Position numbers and translations under genes: made by a program | Source of the DNA: Bacillota bacterium | GTDB lineage: Bacteria > Bacillota > Clostridia > Christensenellales > Aristaeellaceae | Assembly: GCA_030057655.1 (NCBI GenBank) | Contig: JASGUQ010000038.1 | Span: 1-64,000, forward strand | DNA length: 64,000 nucleotides | Direction of reading: 5' to 3' | Part shown: piece by piece, positions 33,558 to 43,034 of the stretch | Layout: each line of letters opens with the position of its first letter | Position numbering within the stretch: the stretch's first letter is position 1 | The notes under the pieces: model-generated | The model's input: the letters and a program-made list of their open reading frames with translations, nothing else | The model's database searches: none | What the model was told of the DNA's origin: nothing

Positions 33558-35006
33558 CTACAAACTCTCGCCAAAATCCTTTCGGAACTGTTTGACCAGC
33601 AAGTCAGGCCAGTTTCCAAAGGGCTGGAGGCGGCCAAAGAAGAAGCGCAGGACTGAGGGCTCCTGTACAAACTTCAGCCCGCCGATCAGGCGGCGGTTTT
33701 CAAACAGCCAGGAGATGCGGTCAGCTGTGTACTTGATTTGAGACAGGGTGAATACGCGCTTTGGAATCGCAAGACGCACCAGCTCCATCTCCGCCATGCG
33801 TTCGCTGCCGTCCTCGTTGCGCTGCTCGCTCATGGTGCCGCGCTCCATGCCCCTCACCCCGCTGGCGATGAAGATCGCGGCGTTTAAGGAACCTGCGATG
33901 TATTGTTCCTGCGGGATGTGATCGCAGAAGCGGCTGGCGTCCACATGGCAGCCAAGGCCGCCGGGAGGCGTCACGACAGGGACGCCTTTTGCAATCAGCT
34001 CTTTGGCCAGGGCTTCAACAAAGATGGGGGTCTGGCTGATGACCTCGATGTCCATGGTTTCTCGGATGCCAACGGCGATGGCTTCCATTTCCCGGACAGA
34101 CATTCCGCCATAGGTGATGAAACCTTCAAACAGGGGCACCAGTTCCAGCATTCTGGTATGCAGCTTGTCATCTGAAGTCAGGATGGCGCCGCCGCGCGCG
34201 GCCCCAAGCTTGCGCGCTGAGAAGTAAAAAATATCAGAAAGCGAGCCGATCTCCCGGGCAATGTCAATGATCTCCGCGTTTTTAAACTCTTCTTCCCGCG
34301 TCTTGATGAAGTAGAGGTTGTCTGCCAATAGGCTCGCGTCAAAGACAAGAGGGATGCCTTCCCCGCGGCAGATCCGTGAGACCTCGCGGATGTTTTTCAT
34401 TGAAACAGGCTGACCGCCCACCAGGTTTGTTCCCGCCTCGATGCGGACAAAGCTGATCTTGTCTTTTCCAAGGCGCTTGATGGCTTCGTTTAATTTATCA
34501 AGGTCAATATCGCCCTTAAAAGGCGCGGAACTCTGCACCTTCAGGCCCTCATCGCCAATGATCTCCTCCACAGTCCCGCCGCACAGGGTAATATGCGCCT
34601 TGGTCGTTGTGAAGTGATAGTTCATCAGCGCGACAGAACCGGGCGTCACCAAAGTCCTCGCGATGATGTTCTCACAGGCGCGGCCCTGATGCGCCGGCAG
34701 AAAATATTTCAAGCCAAAGGTTTCCTGAAGGACTTTTTCAAGCCTGTAAAAGGTCTCCGATCCGGCATAGCTGTCATCGGCTTGCATCATGGCGGCGTAT
34801 TGGTTTTCGCTCATCGCGTTGACGCCGCTGTCTGTGAGCATGTCCAGGAACACATCACGGTTTTTCAGAAGGAAGGTATTGTATCCGGCTTCCTCCATTT
34901 TTTGCGCGCGTTCTTCCACAGGCAGCAGGTTGAGCTTTTGAACCATCCGCACTTTGTGCATCTCAAGCGGAATGTTCTCCCCCGACAGGAACTTGATTTT
35001 TGACAT
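33558..35006 (-). CDS. Beta-eliminating lyase, tyrosine phenol-lyase type (tyrosine phenol-lyase / tryptophanase family)
   Basis: 482 residues, PLP fold type I. AGYNTFLL, GSETFYRLEKVLQE and PAHQGRACENI at the N-terminal third, PLP-lysine region FYFSARKLGAARGG near 270. Three positions that separate tyrosine phenol-lyase from tryptophanase look TPL-like: HFTTT (Thr, where tryptophanase has Asp in FFDTT), GMERG (Arg, where tryptophanase has EIG), and the LRFFFGR C-terminus (paired Phe). The enzyme would convert tyrosine to phenol, pyruvate and ammonia, or the reverse. The segment around the PLP lysine (SARKLG) differs from both classic enzymes (SGKKD/SAKKD), so this may be a distinct subgroup often named tryptophanase. 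A T-box leader precedes it. Confidence 0.8.
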   Translation of the reverse strand: MSKIKFLSGENIPLEMHKVRMVQKLNLLPVEERAQKMEEAGYNTFLLKNRDVFLDMLTDSGVNAMSENQYAAMMQADDSYAGSETFYRLEKVLQETFGLKYFLPAHQGRACENIIARTLVTPGSVALMNYHFTTTKAHITLCGGTVEEIIGDEGLKVQSSAPFKGDIDLDKLNEAIKRLGKDKISFVRIEAGTNLVGGQPVSMKNIREVSRICRGEGIPLVFDASLLADNLYFIKTREEEFKNAEIIDIAREIGSLSDIFYFSARKLGAARGGAILTSDDKLHTRMLELVPLFEGFITYGGMSVREMEAIAVGIRETMDIEVISQTPIFVEALAKELIAKGVPVVTPPGGLGCHVDASRFCDHIPQEQYIAGSLNAAIFIASGVRGMERGTMSEQRNEDGSERMAEMELVRLAIPKRVFTLSQIKYTADRISWLFENRRLIGGLKFVQEPSVLRFFFGRLQPFGNWPDLLVKQFRKDFGESL

Positions 35007-35032
35007 GGTAGTTCTCCTTTTTTGTATTCTTG

Positions 35033-35326
35033 CTCAAAAAAATCCCTGAGCAAGTTCTGTCTTGCCCAGGGACGAGAACATTTATATTCCCGCGGTACCA
35101 CCCTGATTGCGGTTTTCAAGCCGCCGCTCACCGGGATCAATCAATCCCTGCCCCTGTAACGGTGGGCCTCCGTCTGCCCCTACTCAATTTTCAGGGCATC
35201 AGCTCAGGAGTGTATTTACATGTCCGTCAGCAACTGCTTTCACCAACCGCAGCATCTCTGATTGCCGGCATTGTGCCGGCCATGCTGAGTGAGGACATCT
35301 TTCTCTCCATCACTGCTGTTGTGAGC
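35033..35326 (-). promoter_or_regulatory. T-box riboswitch leader, probable tyrosine specifier
   Basis: On the minus strand the conserved T-box AGGGTGGTACCGCGGG lies at 35089-35104 and is followed by a terminator: CCCTGxGCAAG / CTTGCxCAGGG (35044-35071) and seven U. Stem I contains GGAGAGAAAG on its 5' side, and ATGTCC pairs with GGACAT. The 3' side of the internal loop reads GTAAATACACTCC, placing TAC (35212-35214) in the specifier position followed by AC, as in other T-boxes. TAC means tRNA-Tyr. T-box presence is near certain; the specifier is inferred from alignment by eye. Confidence 0.9.
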
Positions 35327-35355
35327 AGAATAGCACAGGAGGTTTTTGTTTTCAA
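35327..35355 (-). promoter_or_regulatory. Promoter of the T-box leader
   Basis: On the minus strand: TTGAAA, 17-bp spacer, TATTCT, just upstream of stem I. Confidence 0.6.
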
Positions 35356-35655
35356 TCCATTCTGAGACCAAAAACAAATTTAAACCAAGAGCAAACTGCC
35401 ATTTGAAGCAGTTCACGGGAGTACCATTTCTCAGATCCAGGCAGCTTACCGGCTCATTTTTGCCTCAAAACAGGAATTATTTGACAGGCGGCATGCATAG
35501 GTTCCGAAAACAAACAGGAAGTGTTATCATGCCGGAAGGGTCAGGTCCAATGGCCTCAGGCGAACCGATTCTGTGAAGGCTCAGGGCAGCGATCATGAAA
35601 GCATTTTGCGGCTTGATGAACAGCATTGCTTGTGGATTTAATCAGGAGGGTTACT
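35356..35655. other. Gene-free stretch upstream of the small unknown protein
   Basis: No convincing gene, RNA or riboswitch was recognised. A TTGACA occurs at about 35478 without a matching -10 box. Confidence 0.3.
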
Positions 35656-36153
35656 ATGCAGCTCAGGTTTCAGGAAAAGCAGATGAATCAAATGCTGGGG
35701 CTTTTCCTCCCCCCAGGCGAGCAATACCTTGCCATGGTGTGGGCCGGCATTGAAGCGGGGTGGAAAGCTCTGGCAAAAACAGCCGGTTTCAGTGAAGCAT
35801 TGAAGCAGTGGCTTGGCAAAGACTTTGATCCGGAGGAAATTGCCGATGGCTCACTGGGCTCTTTCGGGAATGACTACGCGTATCTGGGCCTGACAGAGAA
35901 GCGTTTTGTGGTCGTTGCTGTAAAGAGTTTGAATGTGTCTGAAATGCACTTGGCTTTTGACATCCCGCATGACCAAATAACAGCCGTGAAGATCACCAAA
36001 AGCCTTGTTCCCGGAAAACGCCACATCAAAATCTGGCTTGGTCAATATCCGATAAAATTCTCAATCACCAACAATTCCATTGGCTCTGACTTTAAGCATC
36101 AAAAAGAAAATCAGGCTGCCATCTTGCAGTTTGTAAATGGACTAAACAAATGA
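35656..36153 (+). CDS. Unknown soluble protein, possibly PH-like
   Basis: 165 residues. No family I can name. Predicted helices in the first half (QMLGLFLPPGEQYLAMVWAG, GWKALAKTAGF), then alternating strands YLGLTEKRFVVVAVKSLNVS and DIPHDQITAVKITKSLVPGK, which resemble bacterial PH-like/YdbS-type domains where a short protein displays a small beta barrel. No signal peptide. The start was set at the ATG behind AGGAGGG; an earlier Met lacks a site. Monocistronic, 92 bp before an MFS gene. Confidence 0.65.
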   Translation: MQLRFQEKQMNQMLGLFLPPGEQYLAMVWAGIEAGWKALAKTAGFSEALKQWLGKDFDPEEIADGSLGSFGNDYAYLGLTEKRFVVVAVKSLNVSEMHLAFDIPHDQITAVKITKSLVPGKRHIKIWLGQYPIKFSITNNSIGSDFKHQKENQAAILQFVNGLNK

Positions 36154-36245
36154 CCACATAAACATTCCAATGACCGATCATTTATGACATAATGGCCGAG
36201 TAAAACAGTCAAGAGGCTGTTAAAACAGGAAAAGAGCGTAGAAGC

Positions 36246-37517
36246 GTGCGTCAATTACTGCTAAAGCATCCCCTGATCAAAACCCTGACCGAACTGAGAG
36301 GCAATACAAGGGCCTGCGTGGTCACAGAGCCGATGTGGGGCCTGTCGATGAACCTGTGCCTGCCTTACGCCTCGGTTTTTATGCTGTCTTTTGGAATGTC
36401 TGACAGCCAGGTGGGCATCATCGCATCCATCTATATGTTTTCACAGACGATCTTCGCCTTTCTTTCAGGTGCCATCATTGACCGCTATGGAAGACGGTGG
36501 AGCACGGCGGTGTTTGATCTGCTGTCCTGGAGCCTGCCCTCCCTGATCTGGGCGTTCAGCCAGAGCTTTTGGTATTTCGCGGTCGCAGCCCTGTTTAACG
36601 GAATGATGAGGATCACAACGGTGTCCTGGAACTGCCTGCTGGTGGAGGACGCGCCCAAAGACAAAATTACCCACATTTATTCCTGGATCATCATCGCGGG
36701 CAACCTGTCCGCCCTCTTCGCCCCCATCTCCTCCATTCTTGTGTCCAGGCTGACCCTGATCCCGGCCATCCGCATCCTGTACATCAACGCCTTTGTGATG
36801 ATGACATTAAAGGTCATCGTTCTTTACCGCTTCACAACGGAAACCGGCATCGGCATGATCCGCCAGGAGGCAGTGAAAGGCATGACCTGGGGACAGATGC
36901 TTGGCGGGTACAAGGGTGCTGTCCAGCGCATCCTGAAATCTCCCGGCACCATCTTTTCCATTGTGGTCAGCGTTTTGGTGGAGGTCACGATGATGATCAA
37001 CACGACCTTCTGGCAGATCATCGCGTCCCGCAGCATCGGGGTGTCAGACACGCTGCTGCCCATCTTTCCAATGATCAAAAACGTCATGGCCATCATCCTG
37101 TTTTTTACGGTGCTGTCGCGCATCAAGCAGTCCAACCTGAAAACGCCTCTGTTCGGCGGATTTATCTGCGCGATCATTTCAGCTGTTTTGCTGGTGAGCG
37201 TTCCGGGCGTCAGCGTGTTCGGGTACGCGCTGCTTGTTTTGTCCCTTTTGTTTGAGTCGCTGGGCTACGCCACCTTATCCACCTTGCGCGAGTCGCTGGT
37301 CGCTATCCATGTGAATCCTGAGGATCGTTCCCAGATCATGGCGCTGCTGCAAACCGTCGTCATGCTCGTCAGCGTGCCTTTTGGCTACATTGGGGGCGCG
37401 CTCAGCGACATCAACAGAAGCCTGCCCTTCATGCTGAACATCGGGCTGCTGATTCTGGGCATTGTGGCCACCATGTATTATTTTGGCAATGAAAAGACAC
37501 GCTTGAGCGGTGAATAG
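36246..37517 (+). CDS. Major facilitator superfamily transporter
   Basis: 423 residues from a GTG start, about twelve membrane segments. The MFS signature between helices 2 and 3 is GAIIDRYGRRWS near residue 78 (A-motif form GxxxDRxGRR). The second half contains GYIGGALSDINRS near 380, the paired motif. It belongs to a drug/metabolite-export-like group, but substrate is unknown. The ribosome site is weak (GTAGAAGC), so the start could lie at a later Met, though the N-terminal residues precede helix 1 normally. Confidence 0.85.
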   Translation: MRQLLLKHPLIKTLTELRGNTRACVVTEPMWGLSMNLCLPYASVFMLSFGMSDSQVGIIASIYMFSQTIFAFLSGAIIDRYGRRWSTAVFDLLSWSLPSLIWAFSQSFWYFAVAALFNGMMRITTVSWNCLLVEDAPKDKITHIYSWIIIAGNLSALFAPISSILVSRLTLIPAIRILYINAFVMMTLKVIVLYRFTTETGIGMIRQEAVKGMTWGQMLGGYKGAVQRILKSPGTIFSIVVSVLVEVTMMINTTFWQIIASRSIGVSDTLLPIFPMIKNVMAIILFFTVLSRIKQSNLKTPLFGGFICAIISAVLLVSVPGVSVFGYALLVLSLLFESLGYATLSTLRESLVAIHVNPEDRSQIMALLQTVVMLVSVPFGYIGGALSDINRSLPFMLNIGLLILGIVATMYYFGNEKTRLSGE

Positions 37518-37644
37518 AACAGCGTTGTGTTATATTGCTGAATTATCTGACAATTGATAATTCTGCTGAAATGTTGTAGTTTGGTTGTAGAGCGAATTGA
37601 TGGATAGGATATTTTGAAAATTTTGAAAGGTAAAGGATTTGCAC

Positions 37645-38532
37645 ATGAGTTATGGCACAGAACGTTTTTTTAAAGAGTTAGCCAAAGCAACGGAAGGGGA
37701 AAACCTGAATGACCAGGAAGCAATGCAAGAGCGTATGGACAAATTTACGAAAGAATACTTTGAAACCATGGACAAGAAAGATCGCCCCTTAGATGCTTTC
37801 GACTACCTGGAAATGGCGGAAGACGCAGCAAACGGGAAAGAGGCCATTCGCTACGCAAAGAAAGCCCTGGAATTGGATTCCTATCTTTTGGATGCGGAAT
37901 TGATTATTGCGGAGGAGAAATCTTACAGCGCCGAGGAATTCGAGAAACAGTTAAAAGCAATCATTAAAAAAGGCGAGACGCAGCTCCTTGAACAGGGCAT
38001 CAGCAAGGAAGAAAACGAAGGAGATTTTTACGGCCTGCATGAAACCAGACCGTATATGCGTATGCGCAAGGAATATGCGGATTTATTGATAAGTCAAGGG
38101 AAGTTCCGCCTTTCCATCTCGGAAATCGAGGATATAATTCGCCTCAACGAGAGCGATAATTTGGGAATGCGCTATATGTTGATGGCTCTGTATTCTTTTT
38201 TTGAAGACGAAGAAAAGGCGCTGGCTCTGTACAAAAAATATGAAGAAGATTCCGCGTTTATGCTGCTTCCTTTGATTGCTCTTTATTACAAAAAAGAAGA
38301 TGATAAACAAATGAGGATGTACATCCGCAAATTGAAGAGATCGAATCCGGATGTGCTCAAAGCATTGAAACTGTTCATGGATGAGGATGGAAGAGAAGAA
38401 ATAGAAGATATAGCCTATTCAACAACCTATCGCCCGGCCTCGATGGAAGAGGTGGTCTTAGCATTAACACAGTCAGCGTTTTTATATGTGCCCATGAACG
38501 ATTTTATGGATAAATTGTATCGTGAATTTTAG
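37645..38532 (+). CDS. TPR-like helical repeat protein of unknown function
   Basis: 295 residues, acidic and helical. Repeated helix pairs of tetratricopeptide type are visible: ANGKEAIRYAKKALELDSYL near 65, YADLLISQGKFRLSISEIED near 150 and YMLMALYSFFEDEEKALALY near 180. It begins SYGTERFFKELAKATEGENL. Such proteins usually scaffold other proteins; no partner can be named. The start was set at the ATG seven bases after AAAGGA; a TTG two codons upstream is also open. Codon use is AT-richer than the flanking genes, which suggests later acquisition. A tRNA-Pro gene lies just downstream on the other strand. Confidence 0.7.
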   Translation: MSYGTERFFKELAKATEGENLNDQEAMQERMDKFTKEYFETMDKKDRPLDAFDYLEMAEDAANGKEAIRYAKKALELDSYLLDAELIIAEEKSYSAEEFEKQLKAIIKKGETQLLEQGISKEENEGDFYGLHETRPYMRMRKEYADLLISQGKFRLSISEIEDIIRLNESDNLGMRYMLMALYSFFEDEEKALALYKKYEEDSAFMLLPLIALYYKKEDDKQMRMYIRKLKRSNPDVLKALKLFMDEDGREEIEDIAYSTTYRPASMEEVVLALTQSAFLYVPMNDFMDKLYREF

Positions 38533-38576
38533 TAAATTACCGATTCAATAAAAAAAGCTTGAAATATAATGAAAAA

Positions 38577-38604
38577 GGAAAGCAGTCAAATACAACTGCT
38601 TTCC
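38577..38604 (-). terminator. Terminator after tRNA-Pro
   Basis: Perfect 10-bp stem GGAAAGCAGT / ACTGCTTTCC with an 8-base loop, followed on the minus strand by TTTTTCATT. Confidence 0.85.
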
Positions 38605-38606
38605 GA

Positions 38607-38683
38607 TGGTCTGGGTGAGAGGATTTGAACCTCCGGCCTCTTGAACCCCATTCAAGCACGCTACCAAACTGCGCTACACCCAG
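38607..38683 (-). tRNA. tRNA-Pro (anticodon GGG)
   Basis: Acceptor CTGGGTG pairs with CACCCAG; anticodon arm CTTGA-ATGGGGT-TCAAG gives GGG; T-arm GGTTCAAATCC. CCA is encoded at 38607-38609 (complement). Confidence 0.95.
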
Positions 38684-38800
38684 TCATAAGGCACGAGTGG
38701 TATAGTATCAAACCGAGCAAATGCTGTCAAGCACTTTTTCATGTTTACAGGAGTTTCCCGGAAAAACCTGGCATGGTTAAAAACCATGCCAGGGTGATCA

Positions 38801-39925
38801 TCAGAGCGTATACTCGTACACGCGATAACGGCGGTACAGTTTGCCGCCGGCGATCTGCGTGTTGTTGACGGAGACCACGTGGGTCTCATCTACCGGAGAA
38901 CCCTCAATGCGGGTGATGCCAAGTTTTTTCACGCCTTTGAAGGCCTCTGCCAGCAGCACGGTGTTGACTGCCATGTTTTGATAGTCCGGCACAACATACT
39001 GAAGCGGGCAGCGGGCAGACTTGGTTGAGGCAAGGCGCAATTGACGCTTCAGCCAGTTCCAGGGGGTGCGGCGGCCGTCGGTTCCGATGACAGAGGGGGT
39101 GGAATTCAGAAAACCGACCACCATGCCGATGGGGCGGCTGCCGGCGTAAGCCATGACGGCGATCTCATTGCGCAGCCAGGGTTTGATGCGCTTAAACATC
39201 TGGAGGATGTCCTCCGTTGTGGGCAGATAGCTGCTCGGCTCCTCCGGCGTGGCTTCGCTGATGATAATGGACATGTCCTGGGCGACGCGGACCAGGTTGC
39301 TTCTTGCGAAATCCACGTGCCTGATCGTAAAGCCGAAACGCTCCCTGATCCTGTCGACCATGGGCAGGATGCGCTGGATCTGGATATTGTCTGTTTGAAT
39401 GTCATAAGCCAGGTAATCACGCCATTTGGCGAAACCGTACTGCTCCAGAATCTGAGGGATGGCCGGGGTGTTGTACGCATTCTGCAGGACAGGCGGGCCG
39501 TCAAACCCGTCAACCAGGACGCCTGTGTTGAGGAGGTCATACCTGGGCGGTATGGGGCCCAAAACGCGGACAGCGCCATGCTCCTTCAAAAAACGCATCG
39601 CGGCGTCCAGGACAGAGGAGGCATACTCATAATTGTCATAGGACTCAAACAGGCTGATGTAGCCGCAAGTTTCTTTCATCCTGGCGGAAAGGCGCAGGTC
39701 AATGCCCGCCAGAACACGGGCAACCGGCTTTTCATCGTCATAGGCCAGGAAAAACCGCTGGATTCCTGCCTTGAAAAAATCATTCTCTTTCCCGATGAGG
39801 GACTTGAGCAGGTCATGGCGCGCGGGCGGCGCCCAGTTTTGGTCATCCTTGTAAATATCAAAGGGGAGCTGGATAAAAGGACGCAGCTCGTTTCTTTTGG
39901 GTTTCACGATCTCCACATGGATCAT
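38801..39925 (-). CDS. GNAT-like N-acyltransferase (YghO-type)
   Basis: 374 residues. The N-terminus (ELRPFIQLPFDIYKDDQNWA) matches the YghO-like group, in which FIxLPFxLYxDDPxW is characteristic. Two GNAT-like halves can be seen: FFLAYDDEKPVARVLAGIDL near 70 and AVMAYAGSRPIGMVVGFLNS near 265. No substrate is known for this group. The ATG was chosen behind GGAGG; 20 additional codons are open upstream without a ribosome site. It follows engB on the same strand with a 74-bp gap. Confidence 0.75.
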   Translation of the reverse strand: MIHVEIVKPKRNELRPFIQLPFDIYKDDQNWAPPARHDLLKSLIGKENDFFKAGIQRFFLAYDDEKPVARVLAGIDLRLSARMKETCGYISLFESYDNYEYASSVLDAAMRFLKEHGAVRVLGPIPPRYDLLNTGVLVDGFDGPPVLQNAYNTPAIPQILEQYGFAKWRDYLAYDIQTDNIQIQRILPMVDRIRERFGFTIRHVDFARSNLVRVAQDMSIIISEATPEEPSSYLPTTEDILQMFKRIKPWLRNEIAVMAYAGSRPIGMVVGFLNSTPSVIGTDGRRTPWNWLKRQLRLASTKSARCPLQYVVPDYQNMAVNTVLLAEAFKGVKKLGITRIEGSPVDETHVVSVNNTQIAGGKLYRRYRVYEYTL

Positions 39926-39999
39926 ATCAGCTATCCTCCGTCTGTTTCTATTATAAAGTATAGCATTCACTGAGGAGATTGGCAATCAAGCGCCGCACG

Positions 40000-40590
40000 T
40001 CAGTCCTTTTCAGACAGCGCCTCAGCGATCCTGATCAAAAGTTTATCCCTGCCCTCCGAGGTCTGGGAGGAATAGGGAATGATCTCCCAGGGCTGAACCG
40101 CGAGATCGCGCGCGAGAACCGGAAGCATGCTGCCCCTTTGCGCGCGGGACAGCTTGTCCGCCTTGGTGGCGCAAACCACAAAGGGCAGCCCGCTACCGTA
40201 AAGAAAGGCGTTCATCTGCCTGTCCCCAGCGCTGGGCGCGTGGCGGATGTCCACCAGGTGCAGGGTGGTCCTGAGGGTCTCCGACTTTGCGAAATACTCC
40301 TCCATCATCCGCCCCCAGCTGAGCTGTTCCTTCTTTGAAACCTTGGCATAGCCATAGCCCGGCAGATCGATCAAGTGAAACTGGTTGTTGATCAAAAACA
40401 CATTGATCAGCCTGGTTTTCCCGGGGGTGGAGCTGGTTTTGGCCAGGTTTTTAACCCTGCACAGGCTGTTGATCATGCTGCTTTTGCCAACATTGCTGCG
40501 GCCGGCCACCGCGATCTGGGGCAGCCCGCGTCCGGGAAAATCCCCATAGCGGGGCAGGCTGGTGACAAAGACTGCCGACTTAATTTCCAT
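40000..40590 (-). CDS. engB: Ribosome-biogenesis GTPase EngB/YsxC (YihA)
   Basis: 196 residues. GTPase motifs in order: GRSNVGKSSMINSL (G1), TSSTPGKT (G2), LIDLPGYGYAKVSK (G3), VCATKADKLSR (G4). It acts in 50S ribosome assembly. Its first 11 bases overlap the lon gene, so the two are coupled, the arrangement usual in Firmicutes. Confidence 0.96.
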   Translation of the reverse strand: MEIKSAVFVTSLPRYGDFPGRGLPQIAVAGRSNVGKSSMINSLCRVKNLAKTSSTPGKTRLINVFLINNQFHLIDLPGYGYAKVSKKEQLSWGRMMEEYFAKSETLRTTLHLVDIRHAPSAGDRQMNAFLYGSGLPFVVCATKADKLSRAQRGSMLPVLARDLAVQPWEIIPYSSQTSEGRDKLLIRIAEALSEKD

Positions 40591-42937
40591 CGTTCTTCAA
40601 AAGCGCCAGGTCAATGACCTCGTCCGCGCTGGAAACATAATGGATGTCAAAGGCTTCCCTGATATAGTCCGGCAGTTCCAGCACATCCTTGCGGTTTTCC
40701 TGCGGCAAAGCCAGCGCCTTGATCTTGGCGCGATAGGCCGCCAGCAGTTTCTCCTTTACGCCGCCAATGGGCAGCACGCGGCCGCCCAGGGTGATCTCCC
40801 CTGTCATGGCCAAATCCTGGCGCACCTTTCTTCCCGAAAGGGCGGACACCATGGCTGTTGTCATGGTAATGCCGGCGGAAGGCCCGTCCTTTGGCACGGC
40901 GCCCTCCGGCACATGGATGTGGATGTCATATTTTGTGTGGAAGTCTTCAGGCAGGTTGTAGCGCCCGCTCTGTGCGCGAACCCAGGACAGCGCCGCCTGG
41001 CCGCTTTCCTTCATCACCTCGCCCAGGGAACCTGTAAGCGACAGTTTGCCGCTTCCCGGCATGACGGCGCACTCCACCTTGAGCAGTTCTCCCCCGACCT
41101 CTGTGTAGGCAAGGCCGATGACCACGCCCACCAAAGGGTCCTTGTCAGGCCGTTCTCTGAGGAAGCGCGGAGCGCCCAGGTATTTCTCCACCATGTCCGG
41201 TTTAACGGTCACAATTTCTTTGCCGGTGTCCAGCATTTCCACCGCAGCCTTCCTGATGACCTTGGCGATGACCCGGGTCAGGCTGCGCACGCCGGCTTCG
41301 CGGGTGTAGCCCTCGATCACCTGTTTGATCACAGTTGCGCTCATTTTAACACTCTTGGGCGGCAGGCCGTTTTCCTCGATCTGGCGGCGCAAAAGGTGCT
41401 TTTGCGCGATGTGCAGTTTTTCTTCTTCGGTGTAACTTGACACCTCAATGACTTCCATCCTGTCCAGCAGCGCGGGCGGAATGCTGTCCCTGGTGTTGGC
41501 CGTTGTGATGAATAAAACACGGGACAGGTCAAAGGCCACATCCAGGTAATGATCCCGGAAAGAGGCGTTTTGTTCGGAATCAAGCACCTCAAGCATGGCG
41601 CTTGCCGGGTCGCCCCGGTAGTCGCTTGACATTTTGTCGATCTCATCAAACAGGAAGACCGGGTTCATGGTTCCTGCCCGCTTGATGCCGGAAATGATGT
41701 GCCCCGGGATCGCGCCGATGTAGGTCCTGCGGTGGCCGTAGATCTCGGCCTCATCCCGCACCCCGCCAAGGGAGAGCTTGACAAACTCGCGGTTCATGGC
41801 GCGCGCGATGGCCTTTACAATGGAGGTTTTACCGACGCCCGGAGGGCCGACAAAGCACAGGATAGGTCCTTTGGGCACCACCTGCTCGCCTTCCTTGCGG
41901 CGCATGGACAGGATCGCCAGGTATTCAATGATCCGCTCCTTGACCTTGTCCATGCCAAAATGGTCCTCATCCAGAATCTTTCTGGCCCGGGTCAAAGACA
42001 ATTGATCCTCGCTGTATATGCCCCAGGGCAGTTCGGCCAGCCAGTCCAGGTAGTTCTCCGTGACCGTGGATTCCGGGCTGCCTGCCATCATGCGGGACAG
42101 CTTGTCCAGCTCCTTGTCGGCTTTCTCGCGGGCTTCTTCATTGAGCGGGATGGCGCTGAGTTTCTTGCGCATCTCCTCCACATCGTCATCTTCGCCCTCG
42201 CCCAGCTCATCCTGGATGGCTTTGATCTGCTCCCGCAAGTAATACTCTTTCTGGGCTTTATCAACCTGCATGCGGATGCGCAGCTGAACAATGCGGTCAA
42301 TGTTCGCGTTTCTGACCTCCCGGGTCAAAATCACGCACAGTTTTTCAAGGCGCAGTTTGACAGAAGTTTCCGCAAGCAGGTCATTGCGTTCCTCCTGGCT
42401 GGTGGGCAGGTTGGAAGCGATCACATCCACCAGCTCATCCGGATCAGTGATGCGTTTGATCGACCGGGTCAAATCCTCGCTCACGCGGTTGCCGGCTTCG
42501 GCGTAATTGTTGAGCGCGTCCTTGGCAAGCCGGATGAGGGCCAGGATCTCTTCCTGATCCTCGGGCAAAACCTTTGGGACGATGGGCTTTATCTTCGCGA
42601 TCCAGCTTTCCTCATCCGGCTTAATGCCCTTGAGGAGCGCCCGGCTTTCTCCCTCAATCAAAACACGCAGACCAACGCCAGAATGGTGAAGAACCTGAGA
42701 AATGGTGGCGATGGTTCCTGCCTCATACAGGTCTTCCATGGCCGGTTCTTCTTTTTCCTCACTTTTTTGCATCACAAGGAAGATGCGCTGGTCGTCCTCC
42801 ATGGCCGCGTAAATGGATGCGATTGATTTTTCCCTGGCGACATCCACATGCATAACGGTGTGCGGAAAGATCTGCGTTCCCCGAAGGGGCAGAAAAGGCA
42901 TCAGTTTTGTGACTTCGGGCGTTGGTTTTTCAGGCAT
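40580..42937 (-). CDS. lon: ATP-dependent protease La (Lon)
   Basis: 785 residues. N-terminal substrate domain ([20 protein letters not shown]), AAA+ domain with Walker [15 protein letters not shown] near 360 and Walker [11 protein letters not shown], and a C-terminal protease domain with the Ser-Lys dyad: [11 protein letters not shown] (Ser near 680) and [10 protein letters not shown] (Lys near 723). It degrades damaged and regulatory proteins. AAGGAGAG precedes the ATG. It lies between clpX and engB. The 97-bp gap to clpX holds a 9-bp inverted repeat (CTCTTTCCG at 42956 and CGGAAAGAG at 43016). Confidence 0.97.
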   Translation of the reverse strand: MPEKPTPEVTKLMPFLPLRGTQIFPHTVMHVDVAREKSIASIYAAMEDDQRIFLVMQKSEEKEEPAMEDLYEAGTIATISQVLHHSGVGLRVLIEGESRALLKGIKPDEESWIAKIKPIVPKVLPEDQEEILALIRLAKDALNNYAEAGNRVSEDLTRSIKRITDPDELVDVIASNLPTSQEERNDLLAETSVKLRLEKLCVILTREVRNANIDRIVQLRIRMQVDKAQKEYYLREQIKAIQDELGEGEDDDVEEMRKKLSAIPLNEEAREKADKELDKLSRMMAGSPESTVTENYLDWLAELPWGIYSEDQLSLTRARKILDEDHFGMDKVKERIIEYLAILSMRRKEGEQVVPKGPILCFVGPPGVGKTSIVKAIARAMNREFVKLSLGGVRDEAEIYGHRRTYIGAIPGHIISGIKRAGTMNPVFLFDEIDKMSSDYRGDPASAMLEVLDSEQNASFRDHYLDVAFDLSRVLFITTANTRDSIPPALLDRMEVIEVSSYTEEEKLHIAQKHLLRRQIEENGLPPKSVKMSATVIKQVIEGYTREAGVRSLTRVIAKVIRKAAVEMLDTGKEIVTVKPDMVEKYLGAPRFLRERPDKDPLVGVVIGLAYTEVGGELLKVECAVMPGSGKLSLTGSLGEVMKESGQAALSWVRAQSGRYNLPEDFHTKYDIHIHVPEGAVPKDGPSAGITMTTAMVSALSGRKVRQDLAMTGEITLGGRVLPIGGVKEKLLAAYRAKIKALALPQENRKDVLELPDYIREAFDIHYVSSADEVIDLALLKNDGN

Positions 42938-43034
42938 AATCTCTCCTTATAAAAACTCTTTCCGGGATGAAGACACGGGAAAACCGCTTCACGCGATGAT
43001 TCCCAGGCATCAATTCGGAAAGAGCAATCGCGCT

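Noticed and set aside
33558-33670. Start of the brxC-like fragment inside the lyase gene
   Set aside because: The frame merely continues open over the lyase 3' end; those residues are low-complexity and unlike any protein.
42956-43024. Heat-shock operator or attenuator between clpX and lon
   Set aside because: The 9-bp inverted repeat with a 50-base interval does not match CtsR or HrcA sites as I know them; left as a note in the lon entry.
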